A stretch of 64,000 nt of DNA from Thalassotalea_A litorea (GTDB lineage: Bacteria; Pseudomonadota; Gammaproteobacteria; Enterobacterales; Alteromonadaceae). Each line of letters begins with the position of its first letter. Within the stretch, counting starts at the first letter, position 1. Below the pieces are notes generated by a model. The model was given only the letters and a program-made list of their open reading frames with translations. It searched no databases and was not told where the DNA came from. A program made the position numbers and the translations under genes. Location: NCBI RefSeq assembly GCF_043642205.1, contig NZ_JBHZSG010000002.1, positions 124,001-188,000 of the forward strand, given 5' to 3'. This document shows, one piece after another, positions 50,819-60,537 of this stretch.

Positions 50819-52405
50819 TTAGGCGTTTATTCTGCGGCGTAATTTTGTCCAGATAAACGTCATTATCAGGAACAATGCTATCAAGGTTGCAAGAATACGT
50901 TCAACGATAAAGCCCCAGCTTGCAAACGGGGTTTCACCTTGGGTCAGATGCACCTTGGTGCTTAACGTGGTCTGTTCAAACTGAGGAATGGACTCGACAA
51001 TATCACCAAAGTGATCGATAACTGCGGTGATGCCGTTATTGGTAGCACGAAGCATCGGCCGGCCAAACTCAATGGCTCGCATACGAGCGATATCCAGATG
51101 CTGGTGTGGACCGTGTGAATCGCCAAACCAGGCGTCATTACTGACCGTCAGTAATAAATCGGTGGTGTTGGACACATTCGCGGCGGTTTGCTGGGCAAAC
51201 GCGACCTCAAAACAGATAAGCGGTGCGATGTTGATACCATTGGCCACCAGGTTGGCTTGCACATAATCGCCTCGACTAAAGGATGACATGGGCAAGTCAA
51301 ATAGCGGCGCAATTTTACGCATAATTGACTCAAAGGGAACGAATTCACCAATGGGAAGTAAATGATGCTTGTTATAGCGATTCGGATCGCCAAAATAATA
51401 GTCACCGTGTGGCGTGTTTTGTTGAGCGTCCTGGTTTTCCATAACCGTTGGTTGTTGGTTACCAAGAACAATCAAGGTATTAAAAAAGCTGCGACTGCTG
51501 ACTTCATAATTGATAATGCCGGTGATTAATGCTGTTTGGTGTTTACTTGCCTGGGTATCAATATCCTGAAGGTAAGGTTGTGCCAATGGTTCTAAACGAG
51601 GAATGGCCGCCTCCGGCCAGATAATCAAATCATGATCCTGATACAGGCTTTGGGTATCGCGAATATACTGCTTAATGATGATATCTTCGCGCGCTTTATC
51701 CCAGCGCAATGACTGCTCGATATTACCTTGTACCATGGCGATGGAACGTGTCTCGCCGGATTTTTCAACCCAGGTTGGGACATGACTGACGGCGGTTATT
51801 AATGCGAAAACCACCAAAATTGCGGCATTAACCCTCCGTCGTTGGTTAATGAGTACATAATAAATCGCCACACAGGCCAGCAACACCAAGGCTGATAACA
51901 GGGTTTCGCCGATAACCGGAACCAGTGCTACAAATGGTGAATCGATTTGGCTGTAGCCTAACGATAACCAAGGGAATCCTGTGAATAATCGTGCCCGTAA
52001 AAATTCGGCGATAAACCAAAAAAACGGAAAACACAGCAAATGACCATGGGTGAACGGCATCCGGTGTTGAAACTGTTGCGTCAGCCAGGCGGCCAAGGCA
52101 GGGAAGAGAGCCAGATACCCACAAAGAAGCACCATCAATAATAATGAGGCGATTAATGGCATGCCGCCAAATTGTTCGATACTGACATGAACCCAGGAGA
52201 TGCCGGCACCAAACCAACCCAGACCAAAACTGAATCCGAGCCACCAGGCTTGTTTCGCGCTGGCATGATGAAGTTGCTGTATAAAAACAATCAGACAAAG
52301 CCAGGCGACGGGCCAGATGGAAAATGGCGCATAGGCCAATACCATAAATAAACCTGCAATAAAGCAGAACAATAGGCGGCGTTTAGTTGAAATGATTGCG
52401 CTCAA
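50819..52405 (-). CDS. lnt: Apolipoprotein N-acyltransferase
   Basis: 528 aa. About six N-terminal helices (to about residue 215), a nitrilase-like periplasmic domain, and a C-terminal helix. Catalytic triad region: Glu in IIWPEAAIP, Lys region before GEFVPFE, and Cys in PLICFEVAF. Adds the third acyl chain to lipoproteins in the inner membrane. Order ybeZ-ybeY-ybeX-lnt as in E. coli. Starts 124 bases after ybeX. Confidence 0.95.
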   Translation of the reverse strand: MSAIISTKRRLLFCFIAGLFMVLAYAPFSIWPVAWLCLIVFIQQLHHASAKQAWWLGFSFGLGWFGAGISWVHVSIEQFGGMPLIASLLLMVLLCGYLALFPALAAWLTQQFQHRMPFTHGHLLCFPFFWFIAEFLRARLFTGFPWLSLGYSQIDSPFVALVPVIGETLLSALVLLACVAIYYVLINQRRRVNAAILVVFALITAVSHVPTWVEKSGETRSIAMVQGNIEQSLRWDKAREDIIIKQYIRDTQSLYQDHDLIIWPEAAIPRLEPLAQPYLQDIDTQASKHQTALITGIINYEVSSRSFFNTLIVLGNQQPTVMENQDAQQNTPHGDYYFGDPNRYNKHHLLPIGEFVPFESIMRKIAPLFDLPMSSFSRGDYVQANLVANGINIAPLICFEVAFAQQTAANVSNTTDLLLTVSNDAWFGDSHGPHQHLDIARMRAIEFGRPMLRATNNGITAVIDHFGDIVESIPQFEQTTLSTKVHLTQGETPFASWGFIVERILATLIALFLIMTFIWTKLRRRINA

Positions 52406-52529
52406 GGTTTTGTTCCATCAATTAGCAGTGACTGCTTTGGTTATTGTTATATTGACTGGTCAGGGTTACTGAGGATTAGATACCGCTTAATGCGTTGTAA
52501 CCCGCAGAACCCCTTGTCATGACATCGCG

Positions 52530-53411
52530 TTAGCGCTCGTCGACTAAACGACCATTAATCTCATGATCCTTAGGCACGGTAACCTGCAGTTGCTGAATGC
52601 GACGTTTGTCCGCAGAAACCACTTTGAATTCAAATCCATCGATGGCGATACTTTCACCTCGTAGTGGCATATGTCCAAAGCGATGCATAATGGTCCCGCC
52701 AATGGTGTCAGCGACTTCTTCGTCAAAATCACAATTAAAATATTCGTTAAAATCGTCGAGGTCGGTAAGTGCCTTAACATGGAACACATTACCGGCTAAT
52801 CGGCGTATTTCGCGCTCAAGCAAATCGTCATGTTCATCTTCTATTTCGCCAACGATTAATTCAAGAATATCCTCTATGGTCACCAGTCCAGAGACACCGC
52901 CATATTCATCAACGACGACGGCCATATGATAACGTTGCTGGCGAAATTCTTTTAACAGAGGTTCTACCCGCTTGCTCTCAGGGATAATGATCGCCGGGCG
53001 AATAATGTCTTTTAGGGTGCAACTGCTTGCTTCCTTGGTAAAGCCATACGCCAATAGATCTTTGGCCAGCAATACACCTTCGATGTGATCAATGTCATCG
53101 TTGATTACCGGGAATCTTGAATGAGCGGATTCGAGTACGATAGGCAGAAACTCTTCAACCGATTGCTGAATATCGACAGTAACCATATGGGAGCGAGGGA
53201 TCATAATGTCACGAACGCGCATATCGGCAACTTCCAATACACCTTCGAGCATTTGTTTGGTAGCGGGTTTGATCAGTTCTCGGTCTTGAGCATCTTGTAA
53301 TACTTCGACCAATTCTTCTTTATTTTGCGGCTCTCCGGTAAATGCTTGTACTATTTTTTCCATAAAGGACTTCGAAGAGCCGTTGCTAGAGTGCGGGTTG
53401 TCGTCGCTCAT
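52530..53411 (-). CDS. ybeX: CorC/YbeX-type CBS-domain protein
   Basis: 293 aa. RVRDIMIPRSHMVTVD opens the CBS pair (about 68-190), followed by VVVDEYGGVSGLVTIEDILE and the CorC_HlyC transporter-associated domain (about 205-285) with VADTIGGTIMHRFGHMPLRGE. Cytoplasmic; linked to Mg/Co efflux and ribosome maintenance with YbeY. Confidence 0.95.
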   Translation of the reverse strand: MSDDNPHSSNGSSKSFMEKIVQAFTGEPQNKEELVEVLQDAQDRELIKPATKQMLEGVLEVADMRVRDIMIPRSHMVTVDIQQSVEEFLPIVLESAHSRFPVINDDIDHIEGVLLAKDLLAYGFTKEASSCTLKDIIRPAIIIPESKRVEPLLKEFRQQRYHMAVVVDEYGGVSGLVTIEDILELIVGEIEDEHDDLLEREIRRLAGNVFHVKALTDLDDFNEYFNCDFDEEVADTIGGTIMHRFGHMPLRGESIAIDGFEFKVVSADKRRIQQLQVTVPKDHEINGRLVDER

Positions 53412-53466
53412 AGAGCAGTATTTTCACCTTTGTAATTAAATCAAAAAGACCAATTGCCTACGGCAC

Positions 53467-53934
53467 TTAGTCGGTTATATAGGGGTTACTAATCATTAAT
53501 GATGCCAATAGCTTAACCTCTAAAGCTTCCATTTCATTGGCATCTTCTTCTCTTATATGATCATAACCTAATAAATGCAAGCATCCGTGGATGATCATAT
53601 GGGCCCAGTGGGCCTGGATTTCTTTATTCTGTTCGCGGGCTTCTTGCTTAACGACATCTGCACAGACGATTAAATCGCCAAGTAAATTCATTTCAATGCC
53701 GTCGGGCACGTCAAAGGGAAACGATAGGACATTGGTTGGCTTATCTTTTTGCCGATATTCTCGGTTAAGCTGCTGTGATTCATCGCAATCAACAATACGA
53801 ACCGTAAGTTCAGTGTCTTGTTGATAATGGGCCAGCGCCGTATCTACCCATAATTGCAGATCCTGCTGTGAAGGCAGTCCGCTATGATCATCGCAAGCGA
53901 TTTGTACATCCAGGATGTTGGTTTGTGTCGTCAA
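53467..53934 (-). CDS. ybeY: Endoribonuclease YbeY (rRNA maturation)
   Basis: 155 aa, normal length. Zinc motif HGCLHLLGYDH (about 115-125) and TNVLSFPF earlier. Single-strand RNase for 16S rRNA 3' processing and ribosome quality control. The gene lies 55 bases before ybeX. Confidence 0.96.
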   Translation of the reverse strand: MTTQTNILDVQIACDDHSGLPSQQDLQLWVDTALAHYQQDTELTVRIVDCDESQQLNREYRQKDKPTNVLSFPFDVPDGIEMNLLGDLIVCADVVKQEAREQNKEIQAHWAHMIIHGCLHLLGYDHIREEDANEMEALEVKLLASLMISNPYITD

Positions 53935-54093
53935 TGTGCTAGCTTCTACGTTGGCGGGAACCCGGCGCGCATCAATAAGATTCGTGCCTAGGGTACGAGG
54001 CCTTTAGATACAACCAGGCTTCGCACCCAGGACAATCAAGTAGAGTCTGAATGTCCGCAAAAGTTCCGTAATATTGTTTAAATAATGATCGTT

Positions 54094-55188
54094 TTATGTT
54101 TCCGGATCCGATGGTTCAGCCGGATCTTGGTGTTGGTTTTGCTGTGCACCTTGATGTTGGGCCGTGCCTTGTTGCGGGTTTCGATGTTTGCTCGAAGGGC
54201 TCGCATTGGCCTGTCTTGAGTCATGACGCTCATACGCTTCGACGATCCGTGCTACCACCGCATGGCGCACCACGTCTTTTGACTGGAAAAAGTTAAAGCT
54301 AACGCCTTTGATATTATCCAGAACTTCAATCGCATGGCGCAAGCCGGAACGCTGTCCACGAGGCAAATCCACCTGAGTAATATCTCCGGTGATCACAGCC
54401 TTTGAATTAAAGCCAATACGGGTTAGGAACATTTTCATTTGTTCTACCGTGGTGTTTTGGCTTTCATCAAGAATAATAAAGGCATCGTTTAAGGTGCGAC
54501 CACGCATGTAAGCTAAAGGCGCAACCTCTATCACATTGCGTTCAATCAACTTTTCAACTTTCTCAAAGCCGAGCATTTCAAACAAGGCATCATATAATGG
54601 ACGTAGGTAAGGGTCGACTTTTTGCGATAAATCACCGGGTAAGAACCCCAGTTTCTCACCTGCTTCTACGGCAGGTCGGGTAAGGAGAATTCGACGTACT
54701 TCCTGACGCTCTAATGCGTCAACGGCACAGGCGACGGCCAGATAGGTTTTACCTGTACCCGCTACGCCCACGCCAAAGCTGATATCATTGGTCAGGACAT
54801 TCTGGACATAGGTTTTTTGGTTTTCGTTACGAGGCTTTATCAATCCGCGTTTGGTTTTGATGGTCACCATTTTTTCGTAATCGACGTCGTGATCCGTGCC
54901 CTGTTCGAGAATATTGACTTCATGGATCGCCAGATGCAGCATTTCCGGGGTGATATTGCCTGCTTTGCCTTTGACTTCGGCCGTTTCGATGTATAAATCT
55001 CTCAGTAATTTAGCCACAGCTTCGCTGTGAGTGTTATTACCATGAATTTTAAACGCGTTGCCGCGATAGCCAATTTCAACCCCTAACAAGCGCTCAATTT
55101 TGCGCAGGTTCTCATCCATAGGGCCGCATAAGTTGGCAAGCCTATGGTTATCCATAGGTTCAAGCGTTACATCTAAGCTGGTCTTCAT
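54094..55188 (-). CDS. ybeZ: PhoH-like ATPase YbeZ
   Basis: 364 aa. Walker A GVAGTGKTY near residue 142, RPAVEAGEKLGFLPGDL, and Walker B FIILDESQNTT. C-terminal tail (about 330-364) rich in Gln/His/Ser/Pro and disordered. Acts with YbeY. Separated from ybeY by 159 bases, which is longer than usual in this operon. Confidence 0.95.
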   Translation of the reverse strand: MKTSLDVTLEPMDNHRLANLCGPMDENLRKIERLLGVEIGYRGNAFKIHGNNTHSEAVAKLLRDLYIETAEVKGKAGNITPEMLHLAIHEVNILEQGTDHDVDYEKMVTIKTKRGLIKPRNENQKTYVQNVLTNDISFGVGVAGTGKTYLAVACAVDALERQEVRRILLTRPAVEAGEKLGFLPGDLSQKVDPYLRPLYDALFEMLGFEKVEKLIERNVIEVAPLAYMRGRTLNDAFIILDESQNTTVEQMKMFLTRIGFNSKAVITGDITQVDLPRGQRSGLRHAIEVLDNIKGVSFNFFQSKDVVRHAVVARIVEAYERHDSRQANASPSSKHRNPQQGTAQHQGAQQNQHQDPAEPSDPET

Positions 55189-55279
55189 TATGTTTAAACC
55201 ATTTATCCTTTGTCTTTGGCTTCTGACATGCCCGAAGCCTGACGTTGCCGTCTTCCTAAGTATGGACCCTAACTATGAG

Positions 55280-56731
55280 TTAGGGTGTGTAAGTTTCGAC
55301 ACCAAGGCTGTCAGTGGAACTGTCGGGAGAGACTTGCGATTGGTGATGCTGATTGGCAAGAATATCCGCCGGTGAATGGGCGATACGCAATCCCATTTCA
55401 CTCTCGGTGCGGATCAATTTGCCGCGCAATGAGTTACTGTAGACGTCAGTTATTTCCACATCGACGAACTGGCCGATGACCGTATGTGGTGCTTCAAAAT
55501 TGACGATGCGGTTATTTTCAGTACGACCACGCAGTTCCATCGGGTTTTTCTTCGATGGACCTTCGACCAAAATTCTCTGCTCGGTGCCCAGCATCTTGCG
55601 GGCAATAGACAAGGCCTGGGTATTGATGCGATCTTGCAATATTTGCAATCGTTGTTTCTTCGTCGCTTCACTGACGTCATCAACTGCATCGGCGGCAGGC
55701 GTGCCGGGACGAGCGCTATAGATAAAGCTAAAGCTAAGATCAAAATCAATGGCTTTGATCAGGTTCATGGTCGCTTCAAAATCTTCGTCGGTTTCACCGG
55801 GGTAGCCGATAATAAAGTCCGAAGACATGCAAATATCCGGACGAACCTTGCGCAGACGGCGGATCTTACTTTTATATTCAATGGCGGTATGAGCGCGTTT
55901 CATCATATTCAAAATGCGATCACTACCACTTTGAACCGGCAAATGCAGATGGCTGACCAGCTCTGGGATATCTCCGTACACATCGATAATATCGTCGGTA
56001 AATTCTACCGGGTGCGAGGTGGTATAACGGATGCGGTCAATGCCATCAATGGTTGCCACTAAACGCAATAAATCCGAGAAACGACAAATGCCGCCATCAT
56101 GGGTATCGCCACGATAAGCATTGACATTTTGCCCTAATAGGTTGACTTCGCGCACGCCTTGTTCGGCTAACTGGGCAATTTCATAAAGGACATCGTCCAA
56201 TGGGCGAGAGACTTCTTCACCGCGGGTGTAGGGAACCACACAGAACGTACAGTACTTGCTGCAACCTTCCATGATGGATACGAACGCCGTTGGGCCTTCG
56301 GCTTTGGGCTCTGGTAAGCGGTCAAACTTTTCGATTTCCGGGAAACTGACGTCGACAACCGAGTTATGTTCACCGGTGACCTGTTGGATCATTTCCGGTA
56401 AACGATGCAGAGTTTGCGGCCCGAATACGATGTCCACAAACGGTGCGCGTTGACGAATGGCATCGCCTTCCTGAGAAGCAACACAGCCACCTACGCCAAT
56501 GATCAAGTCTGGATTGTCCGCCTTAAGATTCTTCCATCGACCCAGTTGATGAAACACTTTTTCCTGAGCTTTTTCACGGATAGAGCAGGTATTCAGTAAC
56601 AGAATATCCGCTTCTTCCGGCTCTTTTGTTTCAACAAAACCGTGGGTGGAATCTAACAGGTCAGCCATTTTCTGCGAGTCATACTCGTTCATTTGGCAGC
56701 CCCAGGTTTTAATAAACAGCTTTTTGGTCAT
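55280..56731 (-). CDS. miaB: tRNA-2-methylthio-N6-dimethylallyladenosine synthase
   Basis: 483 aa from ATG 56731 (MTKKLFIKTWGCQMNEYDS); the frame reaches 56824 but the extra 31 residues do not match MiaB. First 4Fe-4S cluster Cys in WGCQMN, NTCSI and GGCVA; radical-SAM cluster in CSKYCTFCVVPYTRG; TRAM domain near the C-terminus (about 375-440) and a 40-residue extension. Methylthiolates A37 of tRNAs reading UNN codons. Confidence 0.96.
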   Translation of the reverse strand: MTKKLFIKTWGCQMNEYDSQKMADLLDSTHGFVETKEPEEADILLLNTCSIREKAQEKVFHQLGRWKNLKADNPDLIIGVGGCVASQEGDAIRQRAPFVDIVFGPQTLHRLPEMIQQVTGEHNSVVDVSFPEIEKFDRLPEPKAEGPTAFVSIMEGCSKYCTFCVVPYTRGEEVSRPLDDVLYEIAQLAEQGVREVNLLGQNVNAYRGDTHDGGICRFSDLLRLVATIDGIDRIRYTTSHPVEFTDDIIDVYGDIPELVSHLHLPVQSGSDRILNMMKRAHTAIEYKSKIRRLRKVRPDICMSSDFIIGYPGETDEDFEATMNLIKAIDFDLSFSFIYSARPGTPAADAVDDVSEATKKQRLQILQDRINTQALSIARKMLGTEQRILVEGPSKKNPMELRGRTENNRIVNFEAPHTVIGQFVDVEITDVYSNSLRGKLIRTESEMGLRIAHSPADILANQHHQSQVSPDSSTDSLGVETYTP

Positions 56732-57104
56732 GCACGTTTGCCTAAGTCTTAGTACTACCCATAGTATATCCTGATATTCAGGGATTAAATCGCCTGTCAG
56801 GGTTGCTCGTATGATTATCTGCAACGGCCCGTGTGTATTACTTCTCGAAACACGTCAACGGGAAGTCGCAACGGTGTTCTCAAAGATGCCGGACGCTAGC
56901 GCTACATAAACGCTATTCGAACTCTTCTTGAGCTCGACATGAGTAGTGTCATGGTAAAAAAGGAGCATATTTTACTCTTTCTTGTACCGCCACGCTACTA
57001 AATGGCTGTTATTAATTTGTAAAGTTTTCTGGGAAGGATCATCAGCGCCCCTTTAGCATGGCGAAGCGACGGACAAACCCTATGGATGGCCCTAATATCA
57101 CGGG
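56732..57104 (-). promoter_or_regulatory. Non-coding region upstream of miaB
   Basis: About 370 bp with no credible gene. It should hold the miaB-ybeZYX-lnt promoter; a TATACT box (56764-56759 on the minus strand) is possible but without a convincing -35. Confidence 0.3.
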
Positions 57105-57458
57105 TTATCTGGCCGCATTATCACTGTCTGACCAATGTTCACCAGTACCGGTCAAGGCTACCCGATTTTGCAGTTGCTGGGTTTGTTTACCAATCTCAAG
57201 TACGGTTTGGCGAGCCTGTTGGTATATTTGTGTTTGTCCGGTGTACTCGAGGTATTGCAAGCTGTGTTGGGTTTTCTGAGCAATGATATCTACCTCTTGT
57301 ACGTAATTTACGGTGTAGGCAGAGACCGTTGTCCGGGCCGTGCTTGAAGGCGCGTCCGGTATCGTATTATTTGCCTTCGCTCGTTCCTCTGCAAAGGTTG
57401 GTTGTGATAGCAATATAAGTATCGATAGTGTCATTACAGTGAGTGTTTTCATCATCAT
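57105..57458 (-). CDS. Small exported protein, unknown (117 aa)
   Basis: Signal peptide, cleavage after TFA (about residue 23). The mature chain is helical and Gln-rich (VDIIAQKTQHSLQYLEYTGQTQIYQQARQTVLEIGKQTQQLQ). No Cys and no recognised domain. Overlapping plus-strand frames (57058-57347) lack supporting features. Confidence 0.62.
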   Translation of the reverse strand: MMMKTLTVMTLSILILLSQPTFAEERAKANNTIPDAPSSTARTTVSAYTVNYVQEVDIIAQKTQHSLQYLEYTGQTQIYQQARQTVLEIGKQTQQLQNRVALTGTGEHWSDSDNAAR

Positions 57459-57819
57459 TTCCTAGACAAGTTAATTGGATTAGGGTTTAAGATAGGAAAT
57501 GTTAAAAAAACGTTGCACAGGCAGTGTAAGCAATTGTGTCAAACTGAGGGATTTAACGATAATTGTTACATTCTACCTAAGATCAACATCTTAGCCCGAA
57601 TTTCAGGCAGGTCGTCTGATCCCGATATAAGACAATGATTATTTGAGGAAAGCCGTGGTGTTGGTACAGAGGCGCTGAATGAATTTGCGCTGGTATCAAC
57701 CTGTCATTGTCCATTACAATTAGGTAGAGTCAGGTCAGGATTGTTGATTTAAATTGAATGAAACATTTGCGATCTGAGCGACTGCTTTGTCAGCAATAAC
57801 TAAGGGTTGATACATAGAA
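57459..57819. promoter_or_regulatory. Divergent upstream region between the small exported protein and ubiF
   Basis: About 360 bp without a gene; it must hold promoters in both directions. No individual box is convincing by eye. Confidence 0.35.
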
Positions 57820-59010
57820 ATGGAAAAGTTTGATTGTCTGATCATCGGCGGTGGCATGGTGGGTGCGACGACGGCTGTAGCGCTGGCTGATCTTGGTTTG
57901 AAAATTGCCCTTGTCGATACCCATCGTCCTGATAGCGACCTTTTGGACAATCCAGATTCCTTTGCCAAAGACCAGGCATATAACCTCCGGGTGTCTGCTG
58001 TCTCGCTTGGCTCCGAACAGTTTTTACAGCAATTGCATATATGGCAACAGGTTCTGGATTGGCGAGCATGTCCTTACCGCCGGCTTGGTGTCTGGGAACA
58101 AAGTCTCAGTTACGCTCAGTTCCATTGCGATCAGATTAAACAACCCTACCTGGGCCATATTGTCGAAAACCACTTGCTACAGGCATCCGCCTGGCTACAG
58201 ATGCAACATAAGCCCAATATCTCTATTTTAGCACCGGCGACATTGCAATCGATTACCTGTTATTCCGATAAAGTCATTGCCACGATTGACGACACCGAGA
58301 TTCAATGTGAAATACTGATCGGCGCCGATGGTGGCCAGTCCAAAGTGCGCCAGATGGCAGACATTGGCACGACGGGTTGGGACTACCAGCACTCGGCGAT
58401 GTTGATTAACGTAACCACCGAACATCCTCAGCAGGATATCACCTGGCAGCACTTTATTGACGGTGCCCCGGTAGCATTTTTGCCGTTAACGAGTCATCAC
58501 GCTTCGCTAGTCTGGTACGATAAACCCGATAAAATCAAAGCGTTGGCAAGTCTGCCGAATACGCAATTACAACAACAAGTGCTGAATCACTTTCCGAAAC
58601 GCCTCGGCCATATTGACGTCGTCGACAAAGCCGCGTTTCCATTGGTTCGACGTCACGCCAATCAGTATGTGAAGGGTAGGGTTGTACTACTTGGAGATGC
58701 GGCTCATTCTATCAATCCGTTGGCAGGGCAGGGCGTAAACCTTGGGTTTAAAGATGTAAAAGCGCTGCAGGAAGTGTTAGCAAAAGCCATCGGCTCAGGC
58801 GAACATTATGCCAGTAGTGAGGTTTTGCAGCGCTATGAAAAACAACGACGCAATGACAATTTGTTAATGATGACGACGATGGATTTGATCTATCGTGGTT
58901 TTAAGCAACCGTCCGGACCCATAAAGCTATTGCGTAATCTCGGTTTGTTTGGCGCGCAAAGGTTGGGACCAGTGAAAGATAAGGTGCTGGCATACGCTTG
59001 TGGTCTGTAG
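57820..59010 (+). CDS. ubiF: UbiH/UbiF-family FAD monooxygenase (probably UbiF)
   Basis: 396 aa. FAD-binding IIGGGMVGATTAVAL at residues 8-22, GADGGQSKVR near 168, and GDAAHSINPLAGQGVNLGF near 290. Family: aromatic hydroxylases of ubiquinone synthesis. UbiF rather than UbiH/UbiI is proposed because it is divergent to miaB and next to a Leu/Gln/Met tRNA cluster, as in E. coli. Sequence alone cannot separate the paralogues with certainty. Confidence 0.88.
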   Translation: MEKFDCLIIGGGMVGATTAVALADLGLKIALVDTHRPDSDLLDNPDSFAKDQAYNLRVSAVSLGSEQFLQQLHIWQQVLDWRACPYRRLGVWEQSLSYAQFHCDQIKQPYLGHIVENHLLQASAWLQMQHKPNISILAPATLQSITCYSDKVIATIDDTEIQCEILIGADGGQSKVRQMADIGTTGWDYQHSAMLINVTTEHPQQDITWQHFIDGAPVAFLPLTSHHASLVWYDKPDKIKALASLPNTQLQQQVLNHFPKRLGHIDVVDKAAFPLVRRHANQYVKGRVVLLGDAAHSINPLAGQGVNLGFKDVKALQEVLAKAIGSGEHYASSEVLQRYEKQRRNDNLLMMTTMDLIYRGFKQPSGPIKLLRNLGLFGAQRLGPVKDKVLAYACGL

Positions 59011-59074
59011 CAAAACCAACCAGTTTTTGTCTGGTTCGGCATTCGCAATCGCGAATTTTAGCCGTGTTAAAACG

Positions 59075-59124
59075 AAAAAAACTCCGAAGTTAATCTCGTA
59101 AGAAATTAGCTTCGGAGTTTTTTA
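59075..59124. terminator. Bidirectional terminator between ubiF and the tRNA cluster
   Basis: AAAACTCCGAAG... / ...CTTCGGAGTTTTTT with a long stem (CTCCGAAG plus further pairs to TTAAT/ATTAG). T-runs on both strands, so it can end ubiF and the minus-strand tRNA transcript. Confidence 0.92.
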
Positions 59125-59125
59125 A

Positions 59126-59210
<85 letters not shown>

Positions 59211-59579
59211 GAACGATGTGCATTATAGGGAAGGCATTTTAAAGCGCAAGCTTTTTTTATGCCTTATATTGAAAAAAATGACGGTTTGCTCAAGAAATAG
59301 ACGAAGTGTTGTTTTTCGCGTCACTCGTGCCGAAATTGGAGGTAGATATGAAGGTTAGGCTATAGCATCAGGAGCAGCACTTAGCTCTTCAAGTCATGTT
59401 CTGTTTCCCTTAATGAAGCTATTGCCACTAAGCAGTTACCACTAAGCAGTTACGAAAGCGCAATTGCCTAAGCGTCTTGTTTAATTTCTTCCTGCGCTTT
59501 TTCCTGCAGGGCTTCCTTGATAGCGAAGTACATTACGGCAATGAAATAATACCAAAGGGGTTGATTAACATCGGAACAT
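59211..59579. other. Non-coding remnant region inside the tRNA cluster
   Basis: About 370 bp. It has a 14-bp tandem duplication (cactaagcagttac, about 59428-59455). On the minus strand, 59545-59475 reads as the C-terminal end IAVMYFAIKEALQEKAQEE followed by IKQDA and a stop, without an upstream gene: a possible remnant or tiny ORF. Confidence 0.4.
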
Positions 59580-59856
59580 ATACCAATCACATTAAGTTTG
59601 TGCACAACTCAGAGTTAGGGCAGAGGTTCAGTTACCACATAGATTTTATTGATATAGTCATTCTATATTAATGAAATATAGGGCCGTAAATGGACCTCTG
59701 ATAAACTCCCTACAGGTGAGTATTAAAGGCGTTTATCCTACGTTACTGATTTTGGCCGATTTTGAGACAATGGAGCGACCATTCTCTGCAATCAAAGCCT
59801 TGCCTAAGAGCCTTTAAATTCTCACTGAGTGAGCAATAATTTAATGTGATTGGTAT
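59580..59856. mobile_element. MITE-like element with 16-bp terminal inverted repeats
   Basis: ATACCAATCACATTAA (59580-59595) and its exact reverse complement TTAATGTGATTGGTAT (59841-59856) bound a 277-bp stretch without a transposase. It splits the tRNA cluster. No clear target duplication was identified by eye. Confidence 0.65.
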
Positions 59857-59940
59857 TAACACGATAATAGGTCAAAACAATAATACATAAGAGAAAATAA
59901 ATTAAGATGAAGCAAGATAGATAGGGGAAATCAGAAAAGT

Positions 59941-60015
59941 TGGCTGGGGTACGAGGATTTGAACCTCGGAATGACGGGATCAAAACCCGCTGCCTTACCG
60001 CTTGGCTATACCCCA
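59941..60015 (-). tRNA. tRNA-Gln (TTG)
   Basis: 75 nt with encoded CCA. Acceptor TGGGGTA, anticodon TTG in TTTTGAT, T loop GTTCGAATC. Identical by eye to the next copy at 60069. Confidence 0.96.
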
Positions 60016-60068
60016 ACTCAGGGACTTTCTTTACATTGTTTGCTTTGATACGCGCCACTTCAGGAAAG

Positions 60069-60143
60069 TGGCTGGGGTACGAGGATTTGAACCTCGGAAT
60101 GACGGGATCAAAACCCGCTGCCTTACCGCTTGGCTATACCCCA
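60069..60143 (-). tRNA. tRNA-Gln (TTG), second copy
   Basis: 75 nt with encoded CCA, same sequence as 59941-60015; 53 bp apart. Confidence 0.96.
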
Positions 60144-60153
60144 ACAATGTAAA

Positions 60154-60238
<85 letters not shown>

Positions 60239-60242
60239 GATA

Positions 60243-60319
60243 TGGTGGCTACGGCGGGACTCGAACCTGCGACCCCATCATTATGAGTGATGTGCTCTAA
60301 CCAGCTGAGCTACGTAGCC
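60243..60319 (-). tRNA. tRNA-Met (CAT), elongator type
   Basis: 77 nt with encoded CCA. Acceptor GGCTACG, anticodon CAT in CTCATAA, T loop GTTCGAGTC. The 5' G-C pair of the acceptor argues for elongator rather than initiator. First gene of the minus-strand cluster. Confidence 0.93.
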
Positions 60320-60360
60320 TTCCAATCACTTGTCTGAGTTGCCTCAAGCAAGTGCGGCGT

Positions 60361-60389
60361 ATTATGCAAATCTGCCTTGAGGTCGTCAA
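60361..60389 (-). promoter_or_regulatory. Sigma-70 promoter of the tRNA cluster
   Basis: On the minus strand TTGACG (60389-60384), 17 bases, CATAAT (60366-60361), then a GC-rich ACGCCGC discriminator, typical of stringently controlled stable-RNA promoters. It lies 42 bases before tRNA-Met. Confidence 0.82.
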
Positions 60390-60471
60390 CTCTTTTTTTA
60401 GAATATTTTGTGACTTTCTGTTTGTTTGCTCAAAGAGTCACCAATTCGCGTTAATAATGGCCTAAACTTCA

Positions 60472-60500
60472 GAAAAAAGCCCAAGATTCGGGCTTTTTTT
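60472..60500 (-). terminator. Intrinsic terminator of the RND operon
   Basis: Stem GCCC / GGGC extended by A/T pairs (AAAAAAGCCC-AAGATTC-GGGCTTTTTT), T-run on both strands; follows the minus-strand RND gene by 38 bases. Confidence 0.87.
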
Positions 60501-60537
60501 ATTTTTCAGAAAAACCTGGACCACCTAATTTTTACAT

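Noticed and set aside
55484..56062. 192-codon plus-strand frame antisense to miaB
   Set aside because: It is a shadow of miaB codon bias, with no ribosome binding site or domain.
57058..57347. Plus-strand frames opposite the 117-aa exported protein
   Set aside because: The minus-strand frame has a signal peptide and normal composition; the plus-strand ones are Cys/Trp-rich shadows.
59822..60152. Open frames of 70-78 codons overlapping the tRNA-Gln genes
   Set aside because: They are antisense or sense readings of tRNA sequence.
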